Notes: generated from the sequence alone by a model not told the origin. 64,000 bases of DNA from Mesorhizobium sp. B2-1-8 (GCF_006442545.2 NZ_CP083952.1:496001-560000); one strand, 5' to 3'; positions 50,528 to 60,076 are shown, counted from the first letter of the stretch. A program made the numbers and translations.

Positions 50528-50986
50528 ATGAACCTTGTCACGCATAGGAAGATGAAGGGCGGCCGACTCATGCCTTGGGGGAAAGGCACTGTCGTGACCG
50601 GCGCCAAGGGATATGTCTTTCTTGCCGGCAATACAGGCACAACCGAGAATTATGACCCGTCGAGCAGCAAGGGTGGCGCCGTCGGCGACGCGGCGACGCA
50701 ATGGCGCTCCATATTGGCGAACATCAAATCGGATCTGGAAGAACTCGGCAGTTCGCTCGAATATCTCGTCAAGATAACCCAGTATGTCAAAGGGCCGTTT
50801 CCAGACGGCGGCGTGCTGAGCTCGCCCAACTTCCGGCTGGACGTCATGGACGAGTTCTTCGCCGAGCACTGCCCGAAGCACTGCAGCTACAACAATCCGC
50901 CGCCATCGGAAGTGATCGGGGTTGCCGCGCTTGCGCATCCCGATCTCGTCGTCGAGATCGGGGCCGTCGCCGCTCTGCCGGACTGA
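50528..50986 (+). CDS. RidA/YjgF family protein
   Basis: This 152-residue trimeric-type protein has the RidA fold pattern (VFLAGNTGTT, then DAATQWRSILANIKSDLEELGSSLEYLVKITQYV and IGVAALAHPDLVVEIGAVAAL, quoted in segments). RidA members hydrolyse reactive enamines or imines made by PLP enzymes. The critical Arg of true RidA (near residue 105) is not in its usual CPxRx context here, which reads HCSYNNPPPSE, so deaminase activity is doubtful. AGGAGG lies 6 bp before ATG 50528. Confidence 0.8.
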   Translation: MNLVTHRKMKGGRLMPWGKGTVVTGAKGYVFLAGNTGTTENYDPSSSKGGAVGDAATQWRSILANIKSDLEELGSSLEYLVKITQYVKGPFPDGGVLSSPNFRLDVMDEFFAEHCPKHCSYNNPPPSEVIGVAALAHPDLVVEIGAVAALPD

Positions 50987-51013
50987 GGATGCCAGGCGCC
51001 GAAGCGCAAGATA

Positions 51014-51907
51014 TCAGGGCACGATCAGTGTGCCGGCGCCGTGTTCGGTGAAAAGTTCGAGCAGCACTGAATGCGGCGTCTTGCCGTTGAGGATGACGAC
51101 GCCTTCGACGCCGCGCTCGATCGCCTCGATGCAGGTCTCGACCTTGGGGATCATGCCGCCCGAGACCGTGCCGTCCTTGATCAGCGCCCTGGCCTCGGCG
51201 ACCGTCAGTTCGTCGATCAGCTTCTTGTCCTTGTCGAGCACGCCCGGCACGTCGGTGAGGAACAGAAGGCGCGAGGCCTTGCAGGCGCCGGCGATGGCGC
51301 CGGCGAAAGTGTCGGCGTTGATGTTGTAAGTGTGACCGTCGCGGCCGGGCGCCACCGGCGCCAGCACCGGGATCATTTCGGAGCGCGCCAGAAGATCGAG
51401 CAACGTGCGGTCGACCTCGACCGGTTCGCCGACGAAACCGAGATCGAGCACCCGCTCGATGTTGGAGTCGGGGTCGATCATGGTCTTGCGCGCCTTTTCG
51501 GCGAACACCATGTTGCCGTCTTTGCCGCAGAGGCCGATCGCCCATTCGCCCTCGGCATTGATCAGCGCAACGATCTCCTTGTTGATCGACCCGGCCAGCA
51601 CCATCTCGACGATCTCGACGGTCTTCTGGTCGGTGACGCGCAAGCCGCCCTCGAACTTGGATTCGATCCCCATCTTGTTCAGCATGGCGCCGATCTGCGG
51701 GCCGCCGCCATGGACGACGATCGGGTTGACGCCGGATTGCTTCAACAGTGCGATGTCGCGTGCGAAGGCCTTGCCGAGCTCGATATCGCCCATGGCGTGG
51801 CCGCCATATTTCACCACGACGGTTCTATTCTCGTAGCGCTGCATGTAGGGCAGCGCACGCGACAAGAGGGCAGCCTGCATTTCGGCGGTGGCGGTGATGT
51901 CCGTCAT
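51014..51907 (-). CDS. argB: Acetylglutamate kinase
   Basis: This 297-residue amino acid kinase carries out the second step of arginine synthesis. The phosphate-binding loop [10 protein letters not shown] and [18 protein letters not shown] (about residues 64-81) are typical, with the [13 protein letters not shown] nucleotide loop. The N-terminal helix ([21 protein letters not shown]) is the extra helix of arginine-inhibited hexameric enzymes, so feedback control by arginine is likely. In many relatives argB lies beside engB; here they are 8 kb apart. Confidence 0.96.
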   Translation of the reverse strand: MTDITATAEMQAALLSRALPYMQRYENRTVVVKYGGHAMGDIELGKAFARDIALLKQSGVNPIVVHGGGPQIGAMLNKMGIESKFEGGLRVTDQKTVEIVEMVLAGSINKEIVALINAEGEWAIGLCGKDGNMVFAEKARKTMIDPDSNIERVLDLGFVGEPVEVDRTLLDLLARSEMIPVLAPVAPGRDGHTYNINADTFAGAIAGACKASRLLFLTDVPGVLDKDKKLIDELTVAEARALIKDGTVSGGMIPKVETCIEAIERGVEGVVILNGKTPHSVLLELFTEHGAGTLIVP

Positions 51908-52007
51908 CGGGCGTTCCTGGATATCTATAGGGACGGCGGCGTCTTAGCGGGAATTGACGCGAGCCGCAAATGGCATTGCTGTCATATTCGAGCGGTTCAC
52001 GGTGTCG

Positions 52008-53507
52008 TCATTGTGACGGCACCATCAGCGGCGCCCGCCGCGTCAGCCAGCCCGAGATTTTCTCCATCTGCGCGGCGAGCGACAGAAGCGTTTCCTCGTC
52101 GCCCGGGCGGCCGGCGGCCTGGATGCCGAGCGGCAGGCCTGCGTCCGTGACATGGACGGGGAGCGCGATCGACGGCTGGCCGCTGACATTGTGCATCGCG
52201 GGCCAATGCGTGAACCAAAGGCTCTTGTCCATCAACTGGCCGAACAGTGGTTTGATCTTGAGCAAGGAGGTGAGGTGTAGCTTGTCGAGCAGGTTCTCGA
52301 CGAGTTCATCGGCGCCTTTGGGATCCATGGCGCCGCAGGCAAGCGGCGGGTGCGCGATGATCGGCATCAGCACCGCATCATAGCGCGCGGTCTCCGTGAT
52401 CAGTTGCCGCGAGGCGGCGTGCAGCCGCTGCAGGCCGGCATAGGTCTCGCCGGCCGAGACCATTTCGCCCAACCGGCCGAGCACCCGCGTGGCTCGCTCG
52501 ACGTCGCCCGTCACGGAACGGCCGACGCGCAGCGCTTCGGCCCGCAGCGAGCCGGCGACGGCGGACGCGACCGTCGTGCAGAAATCGGCGAAGAAATCCC
52601 GGCCGATGAAGGGCAGCTCGATGTCCTCGACCGAATGGCCGCCTTCACGGGCGAGCGCCACGGCAATGTCGAGCGCCTTCAGCGTCTCGGTCGAAATCGG
52701 CAGGCCAAGCGGCGACTTGCGGTACACCGCCAGCCTGAGCTTGCCGGGATCGCGCGCCGCAGCGGCGGCGAACGTGCCCTTCGGCGGCAGCGCGGCATAA
52801 GGCGCCAGCGTATCGGGACCATGGGTGAGGTCGAGCAGCAGCGCGCAGTCGCGCACCGAGCGGGTGACGGCATGATCGACGACCATGCCGTACCAGCTTT
52901 CGCTCACCAGCGGCGACAGCGGGACGCGGCCGCGCGAGGTCTTGAGGCCGACAAGTCCGCTGCAGGCCGACGGCACGCGGATCGAACCGCCGCCATCCGA
53001 GGCATGCGCCACCGGCACGACGCCGGCGGCGACCAGCGCTGCCGAACCGCCCGACGAGCCACCGGTGGTGTGGCCGGTGTTCCAGGGATTGCGGGTGATG
53101 CCGAAGGCCTTGGATTCGGTCATCAGCCGCAACCCATGCTCGGGCGAGGTCGAGGTGACGATCGGGATCAGCCCGGCGGCGAGATAGCGCTCGGTCATCA
53201 CCGAATTGAAATCGGGCACCCAGGCCGGAATGCGGCTGCCGCCATGCGAGGGCACGCCCTTGACGGCGATGCCGAGATCCTTGATGGCAAAGGGCACTCC
53301 GGCCAGCGGCAACGAACGGTCGATGCTCTTTGCCCGGGTCCGTGCGGCCTCATAGAGCGGCTCTGCCGTGGCGTTGATTTCGGGGCGGGTGGCCTCGGCC
53401 CGAGCGATCGCTGCCTCGGTCAGTTCGATCGCCGACAGTTCACCCCTGCGCATCAGACCGGCTAGACCGGTTGCGTCTTCTTCCCACAGGATTCGTTCGA
53501 CCGACAT
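52008..53507 (-). CDS. Amidase (amidase signature family)
   Basis: This 499-residue serine hydrolase has the Ser-cisSer-Lys triad K76 (VPFAIKD), S151 (TGGSSGGS) and S175 (DGGGSIR). Relatives hydrolyse aryl or alkyl amides, including 6-aminohexanoate cyclic dimer and indoleacetamide. ATG 53507 is preferred, since GGGGGAG lies 5 bp upstream; a GTG 6 bp earlier overlaps that site. No neighbour suggests a substrate. The gap 51908-52007 between it and argB is empty. Confidence 0.88.
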   Translation of the reverse strand: MSVERILWEEDATGLAGLMRRGELSAIELTEAAIARAEATRPEINATAEPLYEAARTRAKSIDRSLPLAGVPFAIKDLGIAVKGVPSHGGSRIPAWVPDFNSVMTERYLAAGLIPIVTSTSPEHGLRLMTESKAFGITRNPWNTGHTTGGSSGGSAALVAAGVVPVAHASDGGGSIRVPSACSGLVGLKTSRGRVPLSPLVSESWYGMVVDHAVTRSVRDCALLLDLTHGPDTLAPYAALPPKGTFAAAAARDPGKLRLAVYRKSPLGLPISTETLKALDIAVALAREGGHSVEDIELPFIGRDFFADFCTTVASAVAGSLRAEALRVGRSVTGDVERATRVLGRLGEMVSAGETYAGLQRLHAASRQLITETARYDAVLMPIIAHPPLACGAMDPKGADELVENLLDKLHLTSLLKIKPLFGQLMDKSLWFTHWPAMHNVSGQPSIALPVHVTDAGLPLGIQAAGRPGDEETLLSLAAQMEKISGWLTRRAPLMVPSQ

Positions 53508-53572
53508 GCGCACTCCCCCGTTGCCGCCGCCAAGCTAGCCAGCGGCAATTCCCTTGGCAATCGAAGCCTGCG

Positions 53573-53638
53573 CCCGATGTCGAACAGTCCAACGGCGTCA
53601 TCCACGTCATCGACAAGGTTCTGCTCCCGAAGATGTGA
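53573..53638 (+). pseudogene. C-terminal remnant of a fasciclin (FAS1) domain gene
   Basis: This plus-strand frame reads PDVEQSNGVIHVIDKVLLPK, then M and a stop. The SNGVIHVIDKVLLP string is the diagnostic end of FAS1 (fasciclin) domains. Upstream in the same frame the FAS1 resemblance is lost within a few codons, so only about 20 codons survive. The strong hairpin 100 bp further on may be the old gene's terminator. No functional gene is seen in 53514-53862. Confidence 0.7.
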
Positions 53639-53741
53639 TCGGGTGAACGATGTAACGAGGCGCTTGCCGCGGACGAACCCGTTGCAAGAGCCCTCCGTCA
53701 TTGCGTCGTCTCGCTCCCGTGACCCGCAATCGACATGCGTG

Positions 53742-53780
53742 CTCCGCGCCGTCCACGATCAACCGTGGAACGGCGCGGAG
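53742..53780. terminator. Strong hairpin between the amidase and msrB genes
   Basis: CTCCGCGCCG pairs with CGGCGCGGAG, and TCCACG pairs with CGTGGA, with one bulged A and a six-base loop: 16 pairs in all. It lies about 80 bp before msrB and points away from neither live gene's 3' end. It fits best as the relic terminator of the fasciclin gene. Confidence 0.55.
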
Positions 53781-53862
53781 TGTCGTTTGGGCAACCGTCA
53801 CCGGCTTTTGACTTTCGGGCGGCGGCATAGTTTGGCAAAACAGACGACAGGAGGAACTGGTC

Positions 53863-54366
<504 letters not shown>

Positions 54367-54382
54367 GGATACAAAGAGCAAC

Positions 54383-54414
54383 AAAAACTCCGGGCTTTGC
54401 GGCCCGGAGTTTTT
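54383..54414 (+). terminator. Rho-independent terminator after msrB, bidirectional
   Basis: AAAAACTCCGGGC and GCCCGGAGTTTTT form a perfect stem around a short TTTGCG-type loop, with A and U tails on both sides. It would serve msrB and, from the other side, the convergent efflux operon. Confidence 0.9.
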
Positions 54415-54508
54415 GCGTGGTCGGAGCTTTCGGGCGTGGACTGGAGGAGCTTCCCGAAACCGCTGCCACGGTTCTCATTTTTCGCCTTCACACTTTCCTG
54501 GAATTGCT

Positions 54509-56104
54509 TCAGTGCCCGCCGCCTCCGCCACCACCGGGCGCGGCCGGCTTCTTGATCAGCATGGTGAAGAACCCCAGCGTCCCGAACAGGACGGTCAGCA
54601 GGTAGAACACATCCATGAACGACAGCAGCGCCGCCTGCTGGTGGACCATGCCCGACAGCTTGGAGATCGCCGCACTTGTGGCGTCCAGGCCGGTGGTTTG
54701 CTCGAAATTGAGCGTCATGTTCTGCAGCTTGGTCTGCGCGGCGGCACTGCCCCACTGCACATGCTCGGAGAGCCGGGCATAGTGGAAGGCATTGCGGTCG
54801 ATCAGCACGGTGTTGATGAGGGCAAGGCCGACGGCGCCGCCAAGGTTGCGGGTGAGGTTGAACAGTCCGGACGCATTCTTCAACCGGTCCGGCGGCAAGG
54901 TGCCGAGCGCGATGTTGTTGATCGGCACCATGCACAGCATCATCGAACAGCCGCGCAGGATCTGCGGGATGAGCAGCTCGTAAAAGTCCCAGTCGGCGGT
55001 CAGATGCGTCATCCACCAGGTGCCGGTGGCGAAGCCGAACAGGCCGATCATCATCATCAGCCGCAAATCCATCTTGCTCGACAGGAAGCCGGAGATGGGC
55101 GCGGTGAAGAACATGGCCAGGCCGCTGACGAACAGCGCTTCGCCGATCATCATCGAATCGTAGCCACGGATGCGTCCGAGGAAGACCGGATAGAGATAGG
55201 TCAGGCCATAGAGGCCGATGCCGATGACGAAGGAAAACAGCGAGCCGAAGGCGAAATTGATGTTGCTGAACGCCTTGAGGTCGACGATCGGTTCCTCGGC
55301 TGTGAAGACACGCCAGAAGAAGATCACCGCGCCGATGGTCATGATGATGGCGCAGATGAACACGGCCTGGTCCTGCAGCCAGTCATTGTTCGGACCTTCC
55401 TCGAGCACATATTCCATGCAGCCGAGGAAGGCGGCCATGCCGGCGAGGCCCCACCAGTCGAACTTCGAGAACAGCTTGAGATTGGGCTTGTCGAAATCGA
55501 TCAGCGACCAGGCCGCGGTCGCCACCAGGATGCCGGGCACGACATTGACCAGGAACAGCCAGTGCCATGAAAAGGCGTGGCTGATATAGCCGCCGACGGT
55601 CGGGCCGATCGTCGGCGCCAGCGTCGCCACCAGGCCGATCATCGGCGAGACGATGGCGCGGCGCGACGGCGGGAAGATGGTGAAGGCCGCCGCGAAGACA
55701 CTCGGGATCATGCCGCCGCCGATGAAACCCTGCACGGCGCGGTAGACGATCATCTGGTCGATGTTGGTGGCGGTCGCGGCAAGGGCACTGGCCGCGGTGA
55801 AGCCAGCGGCCGCGACGGTGAACAGCACGCGCGTCGACAGCATCCGGCTGAGGAAGCCCGACAGCGGGATCATGACCACCTCGGCGATCAGATAGGCCGT
55901 CTGCACCCACGGAATCTCGTCGGAGCTGGCGCTGAGGCCGGCCTGGATCTCGGACAGCGAGGCCGAGACGATCTGGATGTCCAGGATCGCCATGAACATG
56001 CCGAACACCATCGCCAGGAAAGCGATGATGCGCCGGGTCGAAATGGTGTCGGGCGCGGCCGGCATCGCCGGCGGCGCTCCTGCGGTGATGGTTGCGGTTG
56101 CCAT
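54509..56104 (-). CDS. DHA2 family (EmrB/QacA-type) MFS multidrug efflux transporter
   Basis: This 531-residue, 14-helix proton antiporter has FMAILDIQIVSASLSEI in helix 1 (motif D1), LSGFLSRMLSTRVLF between helices 2 and 3 (motif A variant) and GPTVGGYISHAFSWHWLFLVNV (motif C) in helices 5-6. It ends in a glycine run and His. It lies 74 bp after its membrane-fusion partner on the same strand, forming an EmrAB-type pump that works with an outer-membrane channel not encoded here. The divergent TetR gene is its likely repressor. Confidence 0.93.
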   Translation of the reverse strand: MATATITAGAPPAMPAAPDTISTRRIIAFLAMVFGMFMAILDIQIVSASLSEIQAGLSASSDEIPWVQTAYLIAEVVMIPLSGFLSRMLSTRVLFTVAAAGFTAASALAATATNIDQMIVYRAVQGFIGGGMIPSVFAAAFTIFPPSRRAIVSPMIGLVATLAPTIGPTVGGYISHAFSWHWLFLVNVVPGILVATAAWSLIDFDKPNLKLFSKFDWWGLAGMAAFLGCMEYVLEEGPNNDWLQDQAVFICAIIMTIGAVIFFWRVFTAEEPIVDLKAFSNINFAFGSLFSFVIGIGLYGLTYLYPVFLGRIRGYDSMMIGEALFVSGLAMFFTAPISGFLSSKMDLRLMMMIGLFGFATGTWWMTHLTADWDFYELLIPQILRGCSMMLCMVPINNIALGTLPPDRLKNASGLFNLTRNLGGAVGLALINTVLIDRNAFHYARLSEHVQWGSAAAQTKLQNMTLNFEQTTGLDATSAAISKLSGMVHQQAALLSFMDVFYLLTVLFGTLGFFTMLIKKPAAPGGGGGGGH

Positions 56105-56178
56105 GTCCTGAGCCTCCTTGAGGCAGGCCGGGCGGCTTGGCGCTTCAATCAGCCACCAAGCCGCCCTCCGAAAAGCGC

Positions 56179-57369
56179 TTAGTTACTGGTCGCGGCAGGC
56201 GCGGTGCGGCTGTCGACGGCGACTACGACGCTCAAGCCGGCGCGCAGCTTGCCGGTCTTCAACGCATCGGCCGGCACGTCGATGCGGACCGGCACGCGCT
56301 GCACCACCTTGGTGAAGTTGCCGGTGGCGTTTTCCGGCGGCAGCAGCGAGAACACCGCGCCCGACGCCGGCGCCAGCGAGGAGACCGTCCCCTGGATGGG
56401 GTGGCCGTCGATGGCGTCGACCGAGATGTTGACCTTTTCGCCAGGCACGAGCCGGGCAAGCTGCGTCTCCTTGAAATTGGCGACGATGTAGAGCTTGTCC
56501 ATCGGCACGACCACGGCGAGCTTCTGGCCGGGGCTGACCAGATCGCCCTGTTCGACGGAACGGTTGCCGACGACGCCGTCATACGGCGCCTTGAGCACGG
56601 TGAAGGAGAGGTCGCGCGCGGCCTTGTCGCGGCCGAGCTGCAGCGATGCCAGCGTGCTGGCGGATTCTGCGCGCTGCGCCTCGAGCACGCCGATATTGGC
56701 CTGCGCGGCGGCAATCTGCGCGTCGGCGCCGACGAGCGCGGCATTGGCCTGGTCGAGCGCGGTCTGGGCGTCGTCCAGCTGTGCCTGCGTGCCGACATGA
56801 GTCTTGACCAGTTGCGCGGCGCGCTGCTGGGCACGGCCGGCATTGGCGGCGGCGGCCTGGTCGGCAATCTTCTGCGCCTGTGCCTGCTGCAGCGAAGCCT
56901 GCGCGGCCTTGGTCTGCGCGTCGATGCGGTCGAGTGTCTTGGCCAGCGTGGCGATCTGCGCCTCGGCCTGGGCAACGGCGATCTTGTAGTCGCCGGCATC
57001 GATCGTCAGCAGGGGATCGCCGGCCTTGACCTGCTGGTTCTCGCCGACCAGGACCTGATCGACATAGCCTGAAATTTTTGGCGAGACGAACGCCATGTCG
57101 GCCTGGACATAGGCGTCATCAGTCGAGATCATGAAGCGGCCCGTGGTCCAGTAGTCATAGCCGTACCAGGCGCCGCCGCTCAAAAGGGCAAGGCCGATGA
57201 TCGGCAGCAGGAAGGAGCGCGCCGAGCGCTTCTTCTTGGCCGGAGCTTCGGCCTCAGGTGGCGGCGCGACGGCCGGCTGGACATGCACATCGGGCGCTTC
57301 CGTCGCCGGGGCAACCTTGGCGTTGGGGAAAGGACGGACTTCGGCGGTGGCGGGCGTGTTCGAGGACAT
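56179..57369 (-). CDS. EmrA/HlyD-type membrane fusion protein
   Basis: This 396-residue periplasmic adaptor has a cytoplasmic proline-rich N-terminus, one anchor helix (SFLLPIIGLALLSGGAWYGY, residues about 50-69), the biotinyl-lipoyl half-motif VSPKISGYVDQVLVGENQQVKAG and a long coiled-coil hairpin rich in QAQ repeats (about residues 120-250). The second half-motif LKAPYDGVVGNRSVEQGD follows. It is the first gene of the pump operon. TetR-type operators lie 26 bp and 90 bp before its start. Confidence 0.93.
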   Translation of the reverse strand: MSSNTPATAEVRPFPNAKVAPATEAPDVHVQPAVAPPPEAEAPAKKKRSARSFLLPIIGLALLSGGAWYGYDYWTTGRFMISTDDAYVQADMAFVSPKISGYVDQVLVGENQQVKAGDPLLTIDAGDYKIAVAQAEAQIATLAKTLDRIDAQTKAAQASLQQAQAQKIADQAAAANAGRAQQRAAQLVKTHVGTQAQLDDAQTALDQANAALVGADAQIAAAQANIGVLEAQRAESASTLASLQLGRDKAARDLSFTVLKAPYDGVVGNRSVEQGDLVSPGQKLAVVVPMDKLYIVANFKETQLARLVPGEKVNISVDAIDGHPIQGTVSSLAPASGAVFSLLPPENATGNFTKVVQRVPVRIDVPADALKTGKLRAGLSVVVAVDSRTAPAATSN

Positions 57370-57394
57370 GACATCTCTCTAAAGTTATAATACT

Positions 57395-57408
57395 GAACCG
57401 TTCGGTTC
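57395..57408. promoter_or_regulatory. TetR-type operator, copy 1
   Basis: GAACCG-TT-CGGTTC is a perfect 6-2-6 inverted repeat, 26 bp upstream of the EmrA-like start and just beyond an AT-rich TATTAT stretch (minus strand) that could be its -10 box. Confidence 0.75.
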
Positions 57409-57458
57409 GATCCGGCCGTTGACATAGCGCGTAAAGAGGACCATATCAAGGGGAAATC

Positions 57459-57472
57459 GAACCGGTTGGTTC
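57459..57472. promoter_or_regulatory. TetR-type operator, copy 2
   Basis: GAACCG-GT-TGGTTC repeats the 6-2-6 layout of copy 1 with one arm mismatch, 64 bp away and 25 bp before the TetR start. A TTGACA at 57419-57424 lies between the two copies on the plus strand. Confidence 0.72.
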
Positions 57473-57496
57473 GAATTATTTCGAGGTGCGACTTAT

Positions 57497-58222
57497 ATGG
57501 GCGAGATTGTGGGCAACGCCGAAACCGACTCGTGCGAAGACCTGCTGGAAGGTCTGCGCCGCGGCCGGCCGGCTGCTGGACAGGACCCGGTCAAGCGCAG
57601 CCAGATCATCGACGGCGCCCGCCGTGTCTTCATCGAAAAAGGCTTCGAGGCTGCTTCGATGAACGACATCACGCGCGAGGCCGGCGTCTCCAAGGGCACC
57701 ATCTATGTCTACTTCGCCAATAAGGAAGAGTTGTTCGAAGCGCTGATCGAGGAAGAGCGCGGCACCATCTTCAAGAACATGTACGACATGCTCGACCGCG
57801 CCGACGACCTGCGCCAGACGCTGGTCAAGTTCGGCAAGGTGCTGTCGATGAAGATCACCTCGGCCAAGGTCATCCAGGCGCAGCGCACGGTCATCGGCGC
57901 CTCCGACAGGATACCGGACATGGGCGCGCGTTTTTACGAACGCGGCCCCAAGCGTGGCCATGACAAGGTCGCGACGTTCCTCAATGCCGCCATCGAGCGC
58001 GGCCTGCTCGAGATCGACGACGTCGACCTCGCCGCCTATCAGTTCACCGAACTATGCCTGGCCGGCCTTTTCCGGCAGTGCATCTTCGCCTACCGCACCA
58101 AGGCCCCGACCCAGGACGAGATCGACCACATCGTCAGGTCGGGCGTCGACATGTTCCTGAAAGCCTATGGCACCGAAAGGATGGCCGAGGAAGAAAGGGC
58201 CTCAAAACTCACCCTGACATGA
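57497..58222 (+). CDS. TetR family repressor of the adjacent EmrAB-type pump
   Basis: This 241-residue regulator has the TetR DNA-binding domain at residues about 34-80 (IIDGARRVFIEKGFEAASMN, then DITREAGVSKGTIYVYFANKEELF quoted in part) and a TetR C-terminal dimer/ligand domain, with FRQCIFAYRTKAP near the end. The N-terminus has about 30 extra residues before the first helix. It is divergent from the pump operon with two matching palindromes between, so autoregulation together with pump repression is expected. Confidence 0.92.
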   Translation: MGEIVGNAETDSCEDLLEGLRRGRPAAGQDPVKRSQIIDGARRVFIEKGFEAASMNDITREAGVSKGTIYVYFANKEELFEALIEEERGTIFKNMYDMLDRADDLRQTLVKFGKVLSMKITSAKVIQAQRTVIGASDRIPDMGARFYERGPKRGHDKVATFLNAAIERGLLEIDDVDLAAYQFTELCLAGLFRQCIFAYRTKAPTQDEIDHIVRSGVDMFLKAYGTERMAEEERASKLTLT

Positions 58223-58365
58223 CGCTCCTAAACGGCCTCCAGTGGCCGATTTTTGCGGGGACCGGCTTGACCTCCAGGCGCTGAGCGTCAAGGTCTGGAT
58301 AACCGGGCCGAACGAAGCATTCCGCGGGAAATGATTCTCGTTCGCCAGCGTGAAGGCAGATCGGG

Positions 58366-59178
58366 ATGGGCGATCCGAAGCTCCAGAGTCAGATGCGACG
58401 CATCGTGGCGGACTTCAACGCCGGTCGCCACGAGCAGGCGCGGCTGCTTTGCGAGAAGGCTCTTCGCCAGGCGGCGGACGACCCTGCCCTCAACCACCTC
58501 ATGGCTGCCGTTCTTTTCGCCAAGGGAGAAATATTGGGAGCCCGCACCCATATTCGGGCAAGTCTGGCGATCCGGGCTGACAACGCATCCGCTCAATTGC
58601 TCGCCGGCCGCCTGGCGCGGGCGGCACGGGATTTTGACCAAGCGCTGTTCCATCTCTCACGCGCGGCCGAATTGGCGCCTGATGCTGCTGTGCTTATCGA
58701 GCAGGCGCGAACGCTCGACGAGGCAGGCGACCGAACCCAGGCACTCGAAGTATGGCGGCAGGTGACACTTGCCGATCCCCTGTCGGCGGAAGCGGCGGCG
58801 CGTCTGGGCCGCATGCTGTTCGAGGACGCAATGCCTGCCGATGCGGCACCTTTGCTGGAACGGGCCGTAAAGGGAAACGCGCCTGCATCGGCATGGTTCG
58901 ACCTCGCCCTTGTCAGGCAGGATCTGCATGATCATGTGGGGGCAGCGGTCGCCTATCGCAAAGCGCTGGAGATACACCCCGACGATGCCGAAGCGGCGGT
59001 CAATCTGGGGATTGCGCTTCAGGAAACGGGCGATATGGACGCCGCGATCGAGGCCTATCGGACGGCCTACGAGCAGCGCGCCACAACCTTCGGCATCATC
59101 GCGATGGCCCTGACGTCAGCGCCGCACGGCAAGCTTTGGATCGATCGCGACGCGTTGAAGGGCTTGCTTGGAGGCTAA
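58366..59178 (+). CDS. Tetratricopeptide repeat protein
   Basis: This 270-residue soluble protein is composed of about six to seven TPR units (for example AAVAYRKALEIHPDDAEAAV and NLGIALQETGDMDAAIEAYR near residues 187-226, and earlier degenerate units from residue 12). No signal, membrane segment or catalytic domain is visible, so it is presumably a scaffold. It may pair with a methyltransferase, sulfotransferase or hydroxylase elsewhere. It starts at ATG 58366; the 58223-58365 gap is otherwise empty. Two strong palindromes follow its stop. Confidence 0.82.
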   Translation: MGDPKLQSQMRRIVADFNAGRHEQARLLCEKALRQAADDPALNHLMAAVLFAKGEILGARTHIRASLAIRADNASAQLLAGRLARAARDFDQALFHLSRAAELAPDAAVLIEQARTLDEAGDRTQALEVWRQVTLADPLSAEAAARLGRMLFEDAMPADAAPLLERAVKGNAPASAWFDLALVRQDLHDHVGAAVAYRKALEIHPDDAEAAVNLGIALQETGDMDAAIEAYRTAYEQRATTFGIIAMALTSAPHGKLWIDRDALKGLLGG

Positions 59179-59224
59179 TGCATGTCGCCCGGAAGTGTCC
59201 TCGGTTCCGGGACTACGACATGCA
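59178..59224. terminator. Hairpin at the 3' end of the TPR gene
   Basis: ATGCATGTCG pairs with CGACATGCAT, and CCCGGAA pairs with TTCCGGG, with small internal loops. The left arm starts at the last base of the TPR stop codon. Confidence 0.6.
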
Positions 59225-59239
59225 TAAAATCAGAAGCTT

Positions 59240-59280
59240 ACAGCATGTCGCGGCCAATACTATTCGCCGCGACATGCTGT
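59240..59280. repeat. Perfect 15-bp-arm palindrome
   Basis: ACAGCATGTCGCGGC (59240-59254) faces GCCGCGACATGCTGT (59266-59280) over an 11-base loop. It is followed directly by GAGCAATTCCAGGAAAAG, the opening of the repeat family seen at 3581-3644. The CATGTCG core is shared with the preceding hairpin. Confidence 0.8.
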
Positions 59281-59302
59281 AAGAGCAATTCCAGGAAAAG
59301 TT

Positions 59303-60004
59303 CTAGCGGGCGCGCTTTACGCGAAACCGCTTCCGGTAGACGCCGGGTTCGGCAAGAACATCGGCGACGGTTTCTTCATAGGAGGCTTTGCGCACGGCAT
59401 CGAAGCTTTCGAAGACGAGTTCGGGCGCGGCGCGCGGAACGGGAAAGCATTGCGCAACCGGTGTGCCCTTCGCCAGCACGCCGGAGAAACCCTGGTCGGT
59501 CCAAATCGCCGGGAAATTGATGCCGGCGTCCTGGAAGTGATCCGAATCGACGACACCGGTCACCAGGCGGAAAGGAAGATCATCGCGGTTGACCGGATGG
59601 GTGGCGAAGAGGGACCAGCCTTCCTCCAGCTCGATCGTCCAGAAACTGTTGAATTTTATGGCTGCCAGCCCGTTGGAGAACGGCGCGCCGGCGAGCTGTT
59701 CGGCGACATGGAAGCTGAGCGGCGAACGCGGGTGCCCCTTCGTTGACGGCTCGGCGATATCCCACCGCCATTCAAAGGCGCCGTTCTCGACGGTCACATC
59801 GCATGGCAGCAGGATCATGAAGCCATGTGTCATGGCGTCGACGAAGGGCGGACACTGTTTTACCGTCCTGATCTCTCGCCCATGGATTTCCGAATAGGCT
59901 TTCGGAGGCATCTTGCGGAGCCAGTCGGGCAGGACGCCGCGCGCCGGAACCGGCCGGGGCAGCGTTTCGGCAAGCGCGGGATCACAACGAAAAACGATAC
60001 GCAT
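59303..60004 (-). CDS. Uncharacterised cytoplasmic protein
   Basis: This 233-residue protein has no signal or membrane span. Its start MRIVFRCDPALAETLPRPVP (ATG 60004, with GAGGGC 7 bp upstream) is preferred to a TTG at 60058. It contains many Trp and Phe residues (FEWRWDIAEP, KFNSFWTIELEEGW, THPVNRDDLPFRL), resembling a family of beta-rich proteins (I think DUF6065) linked to TPR and secondary-metabolism genes; I cannot confirm that. It is convergent with the TPR gene, which may be its partner by neighbourhood only. Confidence 0.65.
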   Translation of the reverse strand: MRIVFRCDPALAETLPRPVPARGVLPDWLRKMPPKAYSEIHGREIRTVKQCPPFVDAMTHGFMILLPCDVTVENGAFEWRWDIAEPSTKGHPRSPLSFHVAEQLAGAPFSNGLAAIKFNSFWTIELEEGWSLFATHPVNRDDLPFRLVTGVVDSDHFQDAGINFPAIWTDQGFSGVLAKGTPVAQCFPVPRAAPELVFESFDAVRKASYEETVADVLAEPGVYRKRFRVKRAR

Positions 60005-60076
60005 CCGGTTGCCCTCGAACGGCACTGCGATGTTGACGGATTGCCAGGGTGCGGTCAACGGATACTCGTACGACGA

